NCBI RefSeq assembly: GCF_016741815.1
Contig: NZ_JAERRJ010000001.1
Coordinates: forward strand, 620,001 to 684,000
Reading direction: 5' to 3'
Origin: Nocardia acididurans
GTDB lineage: Bacteria; Actinomycetota; Actinomycetes; Mycobacteriales; Mycobacteriaceae
DNA: 64,000 bases
Position numbers and translations under genes: made by a program. Numbering within the stretch: position 1 is the first letter of the stretch; the number at the start of each line of letters is the position of its first letter. The notes beneath the pieces are model-generated. The model saw only the letters and a program-made list of their open reading frames with translations, was not told the origin of the DNA and searched no databases. Of the stretch, positions 8,254-18,272 are shown piece by piece.

Positions 8254-10125
8254 CTAACGGGCCGCCACCGGCTGCGGGACGGCATCGATCAGTGCGCGCG
8301 TATACGTGTGCCGCGGGTCCGCGAAAATCTGTTCCGCGGGCCCGGATTCGACGATCTGCCCCTTGTACATGACGGCGATGTCGTGCGCCAGATTACGCAC
8401 CACCGAAAGATCGTGGGAGACGAAGAGATACGACAGCCCGCGTTCGGCCTGCAGATCCCGCAGCAGATTCAGCACACCGGCCTGGATGGACACGTCCAGG
8501 GACGACACCGGCTCGTCCAGCACCAGCAGTTCCGGATCCAGCGCCAGCGCCCGCGCGATATTGATGCGCTGCTTCTGCCCGCCGGAGAAATCGGCCGGGT
8601 AGCGGTCGACGTGCTCCGGGCGCAAACCGACCATCTCGAGCAGTTCCGGTACGCGCCGGTTGATCTCGTCCCGTGACCGGCCGTCGATGCGCAGCGGCTC
8701 GGCGAGCGCGTCCGAGATCGGCAGCCGTGGATCCAGCGAGGAGGACGGATCCTGGAACACGATCTGCATCTTGCGCCGGATCTCGCGGCGCTGCTGCTTG
8801 GTCAGCGCCGCGATGTCGTACCCGAGGATCTCGATCGACCCCGACTCCGGGCGCACCAGCTCCATGATCTGGGTCAGCGTGGTCGTCTTACCGGACCCGG
8901 ATTCGCCGACCAGCGCGAGCGTGCGACCCGCGTGGACCTCGAAACTGATGCCGTCCACGGCCTTCACCTCGCCGGTACGGCGGCGGAAGATCACGCCCGA
9001 GGTGAGCGGGAAGGTCTTACGCAGCTCCGAGACCCGCAGAATCACCCGCGAGGCATCGGTTTTCACCACGCTGTCCGGACCGGAGATCTCGCGGCGGTAG
9101 GCCGTGAACAACTCCGAGGTGCCGACCTCCGACGTGCGGATGCACGCGGCACGATGGCCGGGATCGGTGTCCTGCAGCGGGGGTTCGGCAGCTCGGCAGT
9201 CATCGATGGCGATCGGACAGCGGGGTGCGAACGAGCAGCCCGGCGGCAGATCGTGCATGGCCGGCGGTGCACCGACGATGGGGATCAGCGCCGAGCGCGG
9301 CGGCGTATCCATGCGCGGGATGGAACCGAGCAGCCCCGCCGTGTACGGCATGCGCGGAGCCGTGAAAAGGTTCTTCGCCGAAGCGGTTTCGACAACCCGC
9401 CCGGCGTACATGACAGCCACCCGATCGGCCAGCGTCGCGGCGATACCCATGTCGTGGGTGATCATGATGACGCCCGCGCCGGTGATATCGCGCGCCTTGC
9501 GCAGCAGATTCAGGATCTGCTTCTGCACCGTCACGTCCAGCGCCGTGGTCGGCTCATCGCAGATGATCAGTTCGGGATCGTTGGCGATGGCCATGGCGAT
9601 CACCACCCGCTGGCGCATACCGCCGGAGAACTCGTGCGGAAAAGCGTTGGCGCGCACCGCCGCATCCGGGATGCCCACCAGATCGAGCAGCTCGACCGCC
9701 TTGGCCGCCGCCTCGGACCGGCTCATCTTCTTGTGTGCCAGCAACGCTTCCGCGATCTGATCGCCGATCCGGTACACCGGGGTCAGGGCCGACAGCGGGT
9801 CCTGGAACACCATGGACACCCGGCTGCCCCGCATGGTGGACATCTGTTTGTCGCCCAGCCCGAGCAGCTCCCGCCCGCGCAGCCGGACCGAGCCGTGCAC
9901 CCGCGCCTGCTCGGGCAGCAGCCCGATCACCGCGAGCGACGACACCGATTTGCCAGAACCGGATTCGCCGACGATGGCCAGCACCTCACCGTCGTTCACG
10001 GTGAAGTTCACCCCGCGTACCGCCTCCACACGCCCCTCTTCGCTGGGGAAGGAGACGCGCAGGTCGGTCACCTCCAGCAGTGGCGCCGTGGTGGCTTTCA
10101 CCAGGGAGGGGGAAGTCTCGCTCAT
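8254..10125 (-). CDS. Fused double ATPase of peptide ABC transporter (DppD-DppF type)
   Basis: 623 residues with two complete ABC ATPase halves. Half 1 has Walker A GESGSGKS, signature FSGGMRQR and Walker B LIICDEPT. Half 2 has Walker A GESGSGKT, signature FSGGQKQR and Walker B LLVLDEP. Between them is the oligopeptide-transporter C-terminal Cys-containing motif ([11 protein letters not shown]). One polypeptide therefore supplies both nucleotide-binding domains, as in mycobacterial OppD/DppD. The ATG at 10125 overlaps the permease stop as ATGA; upstream in-frame codons lie inside the permease gene. Confidence 0.92.
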   Translation of the reverse strand: MSETSPSLVKATTAPLLEVTDLRVSFPSEEGRVEAVRGVNFTVNDGEVLAIVGESGSGKSVSSLAVIGLLPEQARVHGSVRLRGRELLGLGDKQMSTMRGSRVSMVFQDPLSALTPVYRIGDQIAEALLAHKKMSRSEAAAKAVELLDLVGIPDAAVRANAFPHEFSGGMRQRVVIAMAIANDPELIICDEPTTALDVTVQKQILNLLRKARDITGAGVIMITHDMGIAATLADRVAVMYAGRVVETASAKNLFTAPRMPYTAGLLGSIPRMDTPPRSALIPIVGAPPAMHDLPPGCSFAPRCPIAIDDCRAAEPPLQDTDPGHRAACIRTSEVGTSELFTAYRREISGPDSVVKTDASRVILRVSELRKTFPLTSGVIFRRRTGEVKAVDGISFEVHAGRTLALVGESGSGKTTTLTQIMELVRPESGSIEILGYDIAALTKQQRREIRRKMQIVFQDPSSSLDPRLPISDALAEPLRIDGRSRDEINRRVPELLEMVGLRPEHVDRYPADFSGGQKQRINIARALALDPELLVLDEPVSSLDVSIQAGVLNLLRDLQAERGLSYLFVSHDLSVVRNLAHDIAVMYKGQIVESGPAEQIFADPRHTYTRALIDAVPQPVAAR

Positions 10126-11057
10126 GACCGCTGCGCCTTCTTCTCGCGCGGGGCCTTCCGCGACCGCGCGCGTTTCGCGCTCGGATCGAAGGCGTCCCGC
10201 AGGCCGTCGCCCACCAGGTTCGCGCACAGCACGATGATCACCAGGCAGCCGCCGGCGAACATGAACGTCCACGGGAAGGTGAAAGCCTGTTCGCTGTACC
10301 GGCCGATCAGCGAACCCAGCGAGACGTCCGGGAACTGCACGCCGAAACCGAGGAAGCTCAAACCGGTTTCGGCCATCACCGCACCGCCCACGGCCAGCGT
10401 GGTGTCGATGATCAGGATGGACGCGATGTTCGGCACGATGTGCGTCGTGATCACCGCCCGGGTCGACGCGCCCATATAGCGAGCGGCCCGGACGAATTCG
10501 CGCTCCCGCATGCTCATGGTGAGCCCGCGCACGATACGGGCGCTGATCATCCAGCCGAAGACCGCGATCAACACCATCAGCAGCAGCGTCGAATCATTGC
10601 CCTTGGTGCGCGGGGCGAACAGCGCGATCATGATGAAACTGGGCACCACCAGCAGCAGATCGACCAGCCACATGATCGACCGGTCCACCCAGCCGCCCAG
10701 CAGCCCGGCCAGCGCACCCGCCAGCGTGGCGAGCACCGCCGTGATGATCGCCGCGCCGAATCCGATGATCAGCGACTTCTGCAGGCCGCGGAGGGTCTGC
10801 GCCAGCACGTCCTCGCCGTTGTTCGTGGTGCCGAACCAATGGTCCGGACCCGGCGGCTGCAGGATCGCGGTCCGGTCCTGGTCGGTGTAGGTGTAGGGCA
10901 GGAAGTGCGGCAGCACGAAGGCGATCAGGACCAGCGCGGCCAGTACCACCAGGGCGACCACCGAGGTCTTGTTGCGCAGGAAGCGGCGCAGCACCAGCTT
11001 CCGGCGACCGGTCGCCTGCTGCGGCGCACCCTGGACGATGATCTCGACATCGGTCAT
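10122..11057 (-). CDS. Peptide ABC transporter permease, DppC type
   Basis: 311 residues with an N-terminal cytoplasmic stretch, one hydrophobic segment ([19 protein letters not shown]), the OppC N-terminal region ([26 protein letters not shown]) and the inner-membrane-component core. The EAA-type coupling loop is [25 protein letters not shown]. It pairs with the DppB-type subunit to form the transmembrane channel. The start overlaps the upstream permease stop by 4 bp (ATGA), and its own stop overlaps the ATPase start likewise, so stoichiometric translation is likely. Confidence 0.92.
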   Translation of the reverse strand: MTDVEIIVQGAPQQATGRRKLVLRRFLRNKTSVVALVVLAALVLIAFVLPHFLPYTYTDQDRTAILQPPGPDHWFGTTNNGEDVLAQTLRGLQKSLIIGFGAAIITAVLATLAGALAGLLGGWVDRSIMWLVDLLLVVPSFIMIALFAPRTKGNDSTLLLMVLIAVFGWMISARIVRGLTMSMREREFVRAARYMGASTRAVITTHIVPNIASILIIDTTLAVGGAVMAETGLSFLGFGVQFPDVSLGSLIGRYSEQAFTFPWTFMFAGGCLVIIVLCANLVGDGLRDAFDPSAKRARSRKAPREKKAQRS

Positions 11058-12031
11058 GACACACGCACCCTCGGGTCGAGCAGGGCATAGACGACATCCG
11101 ACAGCAGGCCGGACAGCAGCACCACCACACCGGCGAACACCGTCGACGCCAGCACGATGTTCAGGTCCTGATCACCGAGCCCGAGGACCAGCCACTCACC
11201 CACACCGTGCCAGCCGAAGATCTTCTCGGTGAAGGTCGCGCCGGTGACCAGACCACCCAGGCTGTAGGCGAACAGGGTTGCCATCGGGATGAGCGCGGTG
11301 CGCAGGCCGTGCTTGTAGAGCGCGCGGGAACGGGTCAGGCCCTTGGCGCGGGCGGTCCGGATGAAATCGCTGCCCAGCACATCCAGCATGGCGTTGCGCT
11401 GGTACCGGCTGTAACCGGCCATCGCGCCCAGCGCCAATCCGAGCGTGGGGATCGCGAGATGCTGAATCCGATCCACCAGCTGATTCCAGAACCCGTGGAT
11501 CGCCGTCGCCGACGTCTCCCCGGTGTAGAGGAAGATCTGCTCCCCCGTCAGCTGATTGACCTGCAGCGCACCGTATTTCAACATGGTCGCCAGCACGAAG
11601 ATCGGCGTCGACAGCAGCAGCAGCGACAGGACCGTACTCAGATAGTCACTGAACTTGTACTGCCGGATCGCATTCGCCGCACCGATCAGCACACCGAGCA
11701 CGGTGCCCACGATGGACCCGATCAGCAGCAGTCGCAGGCTCACCCCGATGCGACGCGGCAGCTCCTCCGAGATCGGCTGCCCCGCCTTGGTCTTCCCGAA
11801 GTCGCCCGTGATCGCGCCACCGGCCCAGGACAGGTACCGCTGCGGAATCGGCTCGTCCAGATGCAGTTCCGCGCGCTTTGCCTCGATCACCGACTGCGGC
11901 GGACGCGGATTGCGCTCCTCGAGATAGTCCAGCGGCCTGAACGTCAGCGACGCGATGGTGAAGACGAGGAACGATGCCAGCACGAGCAGCACGACATAGT
12001 TCACCGCACGTCGCAGTAGAAATCCGGCCAT
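11054..12031 (-). CDS. Peptide ABC transporter permease, DppB type
   Basis: 325 residues. It begins with the family pattern (FLLRRAVNYVVLLVLASFLVFTI), carries the periplasmic LHLDEPIPQRYLSWAGG loop, and has the coupling motif DFIRTARAKGLTRSRALYKHGLRTALIP. About six membrane segments are visible. It is the first gene of the transporter operon, with GAGAGGGA upstream of the ATG. The 160-bp gap to the divergent HAD gene must hold the operon promoter. The peptide or other substrate cannot be specified from sequence. Confidence 0.92.
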   Translation of the reverse strand: MAGFLLRRAVNYVVLLVLASFLVFTIASLTFRPLDYLEERNPRPPQSVIEAKRAELHLDEPIPQRYLSWAGGAITGDFGKTKAGQPISEELPRRIGVSLRLLLIGSIVGTVLGVLIGAANAIRQYKFSDYLSTVLSLLLLSTPIFVLATMLKYGALQVNQLTGEQIFLYTGETSATAIHGFWNQLVDRIQHLAIPTLGLALGAMAGYSRYQRNAMLDVLGSDFIRTARAKGLTRSRALYKHGLRTALIPMATLFAYSLGGLVTGATFTEKIFGWHGVGEWLVLGLGDQDLNIVLASTVFAGVVVLLSGLLSDVVYALLDPRVRVS

Positions 12032-12190
12032 CAGTCCCTCTCGGGTCGAGTCTTAGCCCCAGATCATAAGGACAGGTCCGGCGAATCGTGTGGTGCGCAG
12101 GGGCAACATCGGGCAATCCGTATTTCAATTGACGTACGGCAGCGACCAGAGCGGACACCCTGGTCCGGCAAATCAGGCAGGATGGACTAG

Positions 12191-13024
12191 GTGACACTCT
12201 TTCACCTGCCCAAACCCAAGATGGTCGCCACGGACGTGGACGGCACGCTCATCGACCGCAGTGAGCAGGTGAGCCCGCGTACCAAAGCCGCGGTCGACGC
12301 GCTGATCGCGGACGGCGTGCCGTTCGTGCTCGCCACCGGACGGCCGCCGCGCTGGATCGATCCGGTGGTGGACGGGCTCGGGTACGCGCCGCTGTGCGTG
12401 TGCGGGAACGGCGCGGTCATCTACGACAGCGCGCAGGACCGGATCCTGGCCAGCTACACCCTCGACCCGGACACCCTCGCCTGGGCGGCCGACCTGGCCG
12501 AGAGCCTGCTACCCGGGTGCGGGCTGGCCGCCGAACGCATCGGCAGCACCGCGCACGACGCCGCCACCCCGCAGTTCGTGAGCTCACCCGAATACGAGCA
12601 CGCCTGGCTGAACCCCGACGACACCCGGGTCTCGCGCGCCGAGGTGATCGCGAACGCCGCCATCAAGATGCTCATCCGCCTGCCCGGCGCGGCCAGCGGC
12701 GACATGCGCGACATCCTGGAACCCCGCCTGGCCGGCCGCGCCGACGTCACCTACTCCACCGACGACGGCCTCATCGAACTCTCCGCCCCGGGCATCACCA
12801 AGGCCACCGGCCTGGCCACCGTCGCGCAGCGGCTCGGCGTCCAGCACGCCACCCTCATCGCCTTCGGCGACATGCCCAACGACGTCCCGATGCTCCGCAT
12901 GGCCGGCCACGGCGTCGCCATGGGCAACGCCCACCCGGAGGCCAAGGCCGCCGCGGACGAGATCGCCGAGCACAACGACAACGACGGTGTCGCGCAGGTG
13001 CTCGAACGCTGGTGGCGGGCTTAG
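12191..13024 (+). CDS. Cof-type HAD-family hydrolase (Rv3813c-like)
   Basis: 277 residues. HAD motif I is DVDGTLID near the N-terminus, motif II is in FVLATGRP, and motif IV is FGDMPNDVPML close to the C-terminus, with the Cof-type IIB cap domain between. Members dephosphorylate small cytosolic metabolites (sugar phosphates, nucleotides). The exact substrate is unknown. The M. tuberculosis homologue Rv3813c lies in the same locus. The start is GTG with AGGATGG upstream. The gene converges on the amidase gene with 27 bp between the stops. Confidence 0.88.
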   Translation: MTLFHLPKPKMVATDVDGTLIDRSEQVSPRTKAAVDALIADGVPFVLATGRPPRWIDPVVDGLGYAPLCVCGNGAVIYDSAQDRILASYTLDPDTLAWAADLAESLLPGCGLAAERIGSTAHDAATPQFVSSPEYEHAWLNPDDTRVSRAEVIANAAIKMLIRLPGAASGDMRDILEPRLAGRADVTYSTDDGLIELSAPGITKATGLATVAQRLGVQHATLIAFGDMPNDVPMLRMAGHGVAMGNAHPEAKAAADEIAEHNDNDGVAQVLERWWRA

Positions 13025-13051
13025 CCTTTCGACCAGCCCGCCGATCCGGCG

Positions 13052-15271
13052 TCAGTTGACCGGTGCCACCGCCGGAGCGTCCAGCACGTCCGGAATGGTC
13101 GCCGCGCCCGGAACGGGCGCACCAGGGTTCGCCGCGCCGGGATTCGTCCCCGGGCCGGTGCCGATGTTCTTCAGCACGGTCGTCACGATCCCGGTGATCG
13201 TGTTGTAGATCAGCGACCCGTGCTGGAAGTCGGAGCGGATCCCGTCCTGGATGCGGTACTCGTTGCTCTGCGGCAGCCCGAGAACGCCTGTGCCCGCACC
13301 CAATTGGATGAACCGCTCCAGGATCTTCCCGACCACGGAGTAGATCTGCCCGCTCGGCGCGGCGTACACGAACCCGTTGACGAAGTCCGCCGTCTGCCCG
13401 CCGTCGCCGGTGGGCTGCGGCACCGACTTCACCTGTCCCAGTGGACCGTTCGGGCCGCCCTGCTCGCTGTAGTACTTCGCCACCGCGCTGCGATCGATCA
13501 ATCCCAGCAGCCGCGTGGTCAATTCGGCCAGCGTCGCCAGCTCGGTGTCGGTGGTGGTGTCGGTGCTGGTGTCCGGGGTCGTCGCCCCCGGATTCTGGTG
13601 GTTCACCTGCACATCCGGCCGGGTGCGCGGCGAGGTGGTGGCCGGGCTCGGACCCGCCACGCCCTCGGCGACGGCCCGGATCCGGTCCATCAGGTTGTAG
13701 GCCGCGTCACCCGGGCACGAGGTGTTGCCGACATCGCGGTGCGCGAACACATTCGGCAGTTTCACCGCCTGCCCCATGGCGTACTTGGTGTAGTCGCTGC
13801 CCTCGGAGTACATGGTGGTGGAACCCTCGGGGTCGATGCCCGCCACCCGCGCCCGCCAGCCGATGAACTCGCCCATCGACCGCACCGCCACATCGGTCGG
13901 CGCTTCCTCCTCGTGGTTGCCCATGAAGGCCACACCGGCGGTGTTGATGTTGAATCCGCCCGCGTGCGCGCCCTCGACGGGCCGGTCCAGTCCGCCGTAG
14001 CGACCCTCGAAGATCTGCCCGTACTTGTCGACCAGCGCGTTGTAGCCGATATCGCACCAGCCCAGCGTTTTCGCGTGATACGCGTAGATGGCGCGCACGA
14101 TGCCCGCCGACTCCGCCTTGCTGTAGTCGTTGCGGCCCGCCGTGTGGTGCACGGTGATGGCCGAGACGCCGTCGTCGTAGGTGGGCTCCTGGCAGCGCAC
14201 GGATTCGTCCGCGCCCCATTGCGCGCGGGTGATCACCTTCGGTCCGCCGCCGGGCAGCGCGTTCGCCACCTGGGAGAGGTTCTCGTCGATGGTGCCGCGG
14301 CCCGGATCGATCAGCACGGCGGCCAGTTTCTCCAGGTCGATCTGCGCCGGATCGCTCGAATCATGCGACAGCGGACCGGGTTCCGTCGGTTGTCCCTGGA
14401 CGGGCGCGGTGGCCTGCTTGCGGGTCACCAGCACCTGCACCGATTTGGTGTTGCCGACGTAGATGGGTTCGGTTCCGGTGCGGCCGTTGGCCTTCGCGCG
14501 TCCGTCCACCTCCTCGGCCGGATACCACGGCCCCCAGGAACCGTCGGGGCGCTGCGCCCGGATCATGGCCGAACGCCCGGCCAGATCCTGCGCGGTGAGT
14601 GCGACCATGCTGAACGGAGTTTCCCGGCTGAGTTCCTTGACCTGCGCGCCGACCTGGTTCACCAGTTCGCGCGGGACCGCGCCGGGGGACAGGGCGGGAG
14701 TGCTCGGATCGCCGGTGAGGCCGGGGATGGCGGCGGTTCCGGATTCCGGTGCGGCGGCGGCGTTCGGATCGACCGGGACAGTGCCGGGATCGGCCGGGGC
14801 CGGGAGAGCGGGATCGGCCGGAGCCGGGAGAGTCTGATCGTCACCGGGCTGCTGCCGCCGGGCGATGAATCCCGGTGCGGCGGTGAGCGGTTCGGTGGGA
14901 GCGAAGGAGGCGGGCGCGGTGCCCGCGCCGGTGCCGCTGAGATCGGGGAGTGGAATCTCGCTCGGTAGGTCCACTCCCGGTAGTAGGCCCTGCGGGACGT
15001 GCACGGACTTGGGCAGCGGGATCATCCGTAGGTCGGATAGTCGTAGGTCGGGCAGGTTCAGCCCGGTGAGCTCGCGGAGCGGTAGCACGATATCGGGGGA
15101 CGAGGCCAGCACGACCTCGGTCATCTTCGCAGGTATTGCTGCAAGATTGCTTTCATCGGTGTTCCGGACCTCGGGGCTGTCGCTCAGGGCGAGAACGCCG
15201 AGCGGTGCCGTGATGGCCAGGATCGTGGCTATTGGTAGGGCATACGAGGTTTTTGCTTTGCGGTACGGCAC
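13052..15271 (-). CDS. Secreted PGRP-type N-acetylmuramoyl-L-alanine amidase with LGFP repeat (Rv3811-like)
   Basis: 739 residues. Signal peptide (YALPIATILAITAPLGVLAL), then a Pro/Ala-rich low-complexity region at about residues 115-180, then a PGRP/Amidase_2 domain at about 345-545: VITRAQWGADES, AITVHHTAG, WCDIGYNALVDKYGQIFEGRYGG, FAHRDVGNTSCPGDAAY. These carry the zinc His/His/Cys ligands of the T7-lysozyme fold (HHTAG, HRD, SCPGD). Around 640-680 there is one LGFP-type repeat (GVLGLPQSNEYRIQDGIRSDFQHGSLIY), a module proposed to bind the cell wall. It probably cleaves the stem peptide from MurNAc in the envelope. The GTG start has GGGAGAAG upstream. The orthologous position in M. tuberculosis is Rv3811. 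Confidence 0.88.
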   Translation of the reverse strand: MPYRKAKTSYALPIATILAITAPLGVLALSDSPEVRNTDESNLAAIPAKMTEVVLASSPDIVLPLRELTGLNLPDLRLSDLRMIPLPKSVHVPQGLLPGVDLPSEIPLPDLSGTGAGTAPASFAPTEPLTAAPGFIARRQQPGDDQTLPAPADPALPAPADPGTVPVDPNAAAAPESGTAAIPGLTGDPSTPALSPGAVPRELVNQVGAQVKELSRETPFSMVALTAQDLAGRSAMIRAQRPDGSWGPWYPAEEVDGRAKANGRTGTEPIYVGNTKSVQVLVTRKQATAPVQGQPTEPGPLSHDSSDPAQIDLEKLAAVLIDPGRGTIDENLSQVANALPGGGPKVITRAQWGADESVRCQEPTYDDGVSAITVHHTAGRNDYSKAESAGIVRAIYAYHAKTLGWCDIGYNALVDKYGQIFEGRYGGLDRPVEGAHAGGFNINTAGVAFMGNHEEEAPTDVAVRSMGEFIGWRARVAGIDPEGSTTMYSEGSDYTKYAMGQAVKLPNVFAHRDVGNTSCPGDAAYNLMDRIRAVAEGVAGPSPATTSPRTRPDVQVNHQNPGATTPDTSTDTTTDTELATLAELTTRLLGLIDRSAVAKYYSEQGGPNGPLGQVKSVPQPTGDGGQTADFVNGFVYAAPSGQIYSVVGKILERFIQLGAGTGVLGLPQSNEYRIQDGIRSDFQHGSLIYNTITGIVTTVLKNIGTGPGTNPGAANPGAPVPGAATIPDVLDAPAVAPVN

Positions 15272-15443
15272 AAGCTTCTCCCATTCCAGGTATTTCCGTC
15301 GAAAATCGCCCGAAACGATGGGTTGCTTCCTGGCGCATCAACGATCACACTAGTCCCAACTGTCACAGAACCTGAACGTATGGTTGAGGCTTAGCTTTGG
15401 ATAACTCGAATGTAGCTTCGCGTATCGAAAGAACGGGTATGAC

Positions 15444-16631
15444 ATGCCGAACGGGTACCTACACAGGCGCCGGAGACGGCGCCGGCTGATCGCCCTGTCA
15501 CTCGCTACCGCCACCCTCGCGGGCGTCTGCGCGGGCCTGCTCTGGGCCTGGCCGAAGGGTGCCTACAAACCCCTGGTCGGCCCTGGTCACGGCCGTGGAC
15601 TGAGCCAGACCGGCGCATTCGACCGAGCCGTCGGCGGCAGCACCGTCGACCAGATCCTCGCCCACTACTACCCCGGCGCCGATATCGGTGAGATCACTCC
15701 CGTCCCGGTGCGCGTGCGGCTCACCCAGCAGGACGACAGCACGCTCGACGTCACCTCCGAATCCGGGCTCTTCGTCGCCGGCCGCCGCGTCATCCCCGGC
15801 CAGGCCGCCCACCTCACCCCCACTCCCACCGGGGCCGATGTCACCGTCACCACCGGCTGCGACGGCGAAATCCTGTGGGAGGGAACGACCGACGACCCGT
15901 GGGTCTACCCCATGACCGACGGCTCCGGCCGCCCCGCCGAGGAACACCTCGAACTCTGCGGCGGCAACGCCTATCGCGGCGTCCTCGGCGCGGTCCTGGA
16001 GGGCGACGCCTTCCGCACCGTCAACGAGGTCGACATCGAGGACTACCTGCTCGGTGTGGTCCCCGCCGAAATGGTCCCCAACTGGGCCGATCAGGGCGGT
16101 GCGGAAGCGCTGAAGGCGCAGGCCGTCGCCGCGCGCTCCTACGCGCTGGCCGAGAGCCGCTATCCGTACGCCGAAACCTGCGACACCACCGACTGCCAGG
16201 TGTATCCGGGCACGGCGAAGGAGGATCCGCGCACCAGCGCGGCCGTGCACGCCACCACCGGCCGAGTGCTGTTGCGCGACAACCACATTCTGCGCTCGGA
16301 GTATTCGGCCGCGCCCGACGGCGGCAGCCCGATGGACATCCAGAACCTCGAGGTGGGACCGGCGCTGAGCGAATTCCCTTCGGCCCCCATCCCTTCCGTC
16401 GAAATACCACCGGATGTCACACTGGCGGACCTGATTCCGCCGGACCTGCTGACGCCGACCGATCCGATCGCGGACGCGGCCACACCAGAGGCGTCGGTCA
16501 AGCCCGGCGTCCCGCCCGAGACGCTCGCCCCGAGCACGGCGATCACGCCGACGCCGCCCCCGGTGTACCGCTCGCCGCGAGCGACGACGACGCTGCCGCA
16601 GCCCGCGGTGGGCAACGCGTCAGGCGAGTGA
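15444..16631 (+). CDS. SpoIID/LytB-domain cell-wall protein
   Basis: 395 residues. A highly basic N-terminus (RRRRRRRR) precedes one membrane segment or signal sequence (LIALSLATATLAGVCAGLLWAW). The SpoIID/LytB core follows: GHGRGLSQTGAFDRA at about 47-61, VNEVDIEDYLLGVVPAEMVPNW, EALKAQAVAARSYAL, CDTTDCQVYPG and a conserved C-terminal SAAPDGGSP. SpoIID enzymes are lytic transglycosylases acting on denuded glycan; actinobacterial members are poorly studied. The last 100 residues are Pro/Thr-rich, and the usual long C-terminal part is absent. The tail overlaps the convergent MarR gene by 12 bp. Confidence 0.82.
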   Translation: MPNGYLHRRRRRRRLIALSLATATLAGVCAGLLWAWPKGAYKPLVGPGHGRGLSQTGAFDRAVGGSTVDQILAHYYPGADIGEITPVPVRVRLTQQDDSTLDVTSESGLFVAGRRVIPGQAAHLTPTPTGADVTVTTGCDGEILWEGTTDDPWVYPMTDGSGRPAEEHLELCGGNAYRGVLGAVLEGDAFRTVNEVDIEDYLLGVVPAEMVPNWADQGGAEALKAQAVAARSYALAESRYPYAETCDTTDCQVYPGTAKEDPRTSAAVHATTGRVLLRDNHILRSEYSAAPDGGSPMDIQNLEVGPALSEFPSAPIPSVEIPPDVTLADLIPPDLLTPTDPIADAATPEASVKPGVPPETLAPSTAITPTPPPVYRSPRATTTLPQPAVGNASGE

Positions 16632-17120
16632 GGTATCGCCGAGCGATTCGGCGAGTTTGCGCAGCAGACCGGCGAGTTCGTCGCGATCGCCGGTGACCAG
16701 ACCGGCGAGGATGCGTTCCTCGTTGGCCACGTGCAGCGGCAGCAGTGTGTCGACGAGTTCGCGCCCGGTCGCGGTGAGGCGCACCCGGATCGACCGGCGA
16801 TCGGTCGCGTCCGGAACCCGTTCGACCAGCCCCTTGGCCGTCAGCTTGTCGATGCGATTGGTGATCGCGCCCGAGGTCCGCATGGCGGCCTTGTTGAGCG
16901 CGCCCGCGGTGAGCCCGTCCGGGGAGCCGCACCGCAGCAGCGTCGCGAGTACGTCGAACTCCCAGAACTCCAGCCCGTAGGCGCCGAAGAAGTCCTTGAA
17001 CTCGCGGTCGAGGACGTTCGAGAGCCGGGTGATGCGGGCGCAGACGGCCATTGGGGAGACGTCCACATCGGGCCGCTGGGCGTTCCAGGCCGCGGTGATC
17101 AGGTCGACGGCGTCGGTCAC
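16620..17120 (-). CDS. MarR-family transcriptional regulator
   Basis: 166 residues from the GTG at 17120, chosen because AAAAGGAG lies six bases upstream; the longer open frame would run through the operator region. The winged-helix pattern is clear: EFWEFDVLATLLRCGSPDGLTAGALNKAAMRTSGAITNRIDKLTAKGLVERVPDATDRRSIRVRLTATG. It is divergent from an EamA transporter, and the intergenic region contains inverted repeats typical of MarR operators. It therefore probably represses itself and the transporter until a ligand binds. Confidence 0.9.
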   Translation of the reverse strand: MTDAVDLITAAWNAQRPDVDVSPMAVCARITRLSNVLDREFKDFFGAYGLEFWEFDVLATLLRCGSPDGLTAGALNKAAMRTSGAITNRIDKLTAKGLVERVPDATDRRSIRVRLTATGRELVDTLLPLHVANEERILAGLVTGDRDELAGLLRKLAESLGDTSLA

Positions 17121-17145
17121 GGCCGCTCCTTTTCTCTCGAGGGAA

Positions 17146-17213
17146 ATAATCTCAACATCAAGATACTTGACATCGAAGCATCCTCGATGCTGATATTTCA
17201 ACATTGAGATTAT
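17146..17213. promoter_or_regulatory. Divergent MarR/EamA control region with inverted repeats
   Basis: ATAATCTCAA at 17146-17155 and TTGAGATTAT at 17204-17213 form a perfect 10-bp inverted repeat spanning the region. Inside it, ATCTCAACATCAAGAT (17149-17164) is a near-palindrome of about 16 bp, the usual size of a MarR site, and AGCATC-CTC-GATGCT (17178-17192) is another. The tract is AT-rich compared with its surroundings and sits between the two divergent starts. Confidence 0.75.
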
Positions 17214-17229
17214 CAACAAGGAGCTATCG

Positions 17230-18174
17230 ATGACCACCGCACGCACCGGCGCCGCCTCCTACGCCGGCACGCTCGCCCTCGCCGGGCTGGCACCCCTGGT
17301 CTGGGGTTCCACCTACGCCGTCACCACCGAATTCCTGCCCCCGGACCGCCCGCTGTTCACCGCCCTCATGCGTGCCCTCCCCGCCGGACTGCTGCTGCTG
17401 GCCATCACCCGCACCCTCCCGCACGGTCGCTGGGTCGGCCGCGCCGCCGTCCTCGGCATGCTGAACATCGGCGCGTTCTTCCCGCTGCTGTTCCTCGCCG
17501 CCTACCGGCTGCCCGGCGGCGTCGCCGCCGTCCTCGGCGCGGCCGCACCGCTCATCGCCCTCGGCTTCGCCGCCCTCGCCCTGAACGAAAAGCTCACGCT
17601 GCGAAAGCTTCTCGCGGGCCTCATCGGCCTGTTCGGCGTCGCGCTGGTGGTACTGCGCGCCACCGCCGTCCTCGACACGGTCGGCGTGATCGCGGGCCTG
17701 GCCGGCGCCGCCTCCATGGCCGGCGGCACCGTCATGACCAAGCGCTGGGGCCGCCCCGACGGCGTCGGCCCGCTCGCCATGACCGGCTGGCAGCTCACCG
17801 CGGGCGGACTGTTCCTGCTGCCCCTGGCCCTGCTCGTCGAGGGCGCGCCCCCGGCCCTGGACCTCGCGGCCGTCGGCGGCTACCTCTACCTCGGCCTGAT
17901 CGGCACCGCCGTCGCCTACGCCCTCTGGTTCCGCGGCATCGCCCGCACCAATGCCACCTCCATCGCCTTCCTCGGCCTGCTCAGCCCGGTGTCGGCCGCC
18001 GTCATCGGCTGGATCGCCCTCGGCCAGTCGCTGGCCCCGCTGCAGCTGCTCGGCATGCTCATCGCCCTCGGCGCGACCCTGCTCGGCCAGCTCGCCACCG
18101 CACCCCGCGCGGTGACCGTGGATGAGGACGAAAACCCCTCGGCGCCACGCGATCCCGCGCGCACCGCCGCCTGA
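17230..18174 (+). CDS. EamA/DMT-family membrane transporter
   Basis: 314 residues with about ten hydrophobic segments in two EamA repeats. It opens with LAPLVWGSTYAVTTEFLPPDRPL and contains the second-repeat signature LGLIGTAVAYALWFRGIARTNATSIAFLGLLSPVSA. The DMT superfamily exports amino acids, nucleosides or other metabolites; the substrate is unknown. AAGGAG lies upstream of the ATG at 17230. Its position next to, and divergent from, a MarR gene with shared operators suggests an inducible exporter. Confidence 0.9.
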   Translation: MTTARTGAASYAGTLALAGLAPLVWGSTYAVTTEFLPPDRPLFTALMRALPAGLLLLAITRTLPHGRWVGRAAVLGMLNIGAFFPLLFLAAYRLPGGVAAVLGAAAPLIALGFAALALNEKLTLRKLLAGLIGLFGVALVVLRATAVLDTVGVIAGLAGAASMAGGTVMTKRWGRPDGVGPLAMTGWQLTAGGLFLLPLALLVEGAPPALDLAAVGGYLYLGLIGTAVAYALWFRGIARTNATSIAFLGLLSPVSAAVIGWIALGQSLAPLQLLGMLIALGATLLGQLATAPRAVTVDEDENPSAPRDPARTAA

Positions 18175-18180
18175 TCCAGG

Positions 18181-18217
18181 GCCGGAGAAACACTCGGCTC
18201 CCTTGCCGGAGAAACAC
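18181..18217. repeat. 13-bp direct repeat in the EamA/Rossmann gene gap
   Basis: GCCGGAGAAACAC occurs at 18181-18193 and again at 18205-18217, a period of 24 bp. It lies between the EamA stop and the next start. A tandem regulator-binding site or a slippage remnant are both possible. Confidence 0.55.
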
Positions 18218-18272
18218 ATCGGCCGCCGCCCCGGCGGCCGGACATCCCGTGAACCCTGAGGAGCGGAAGACC

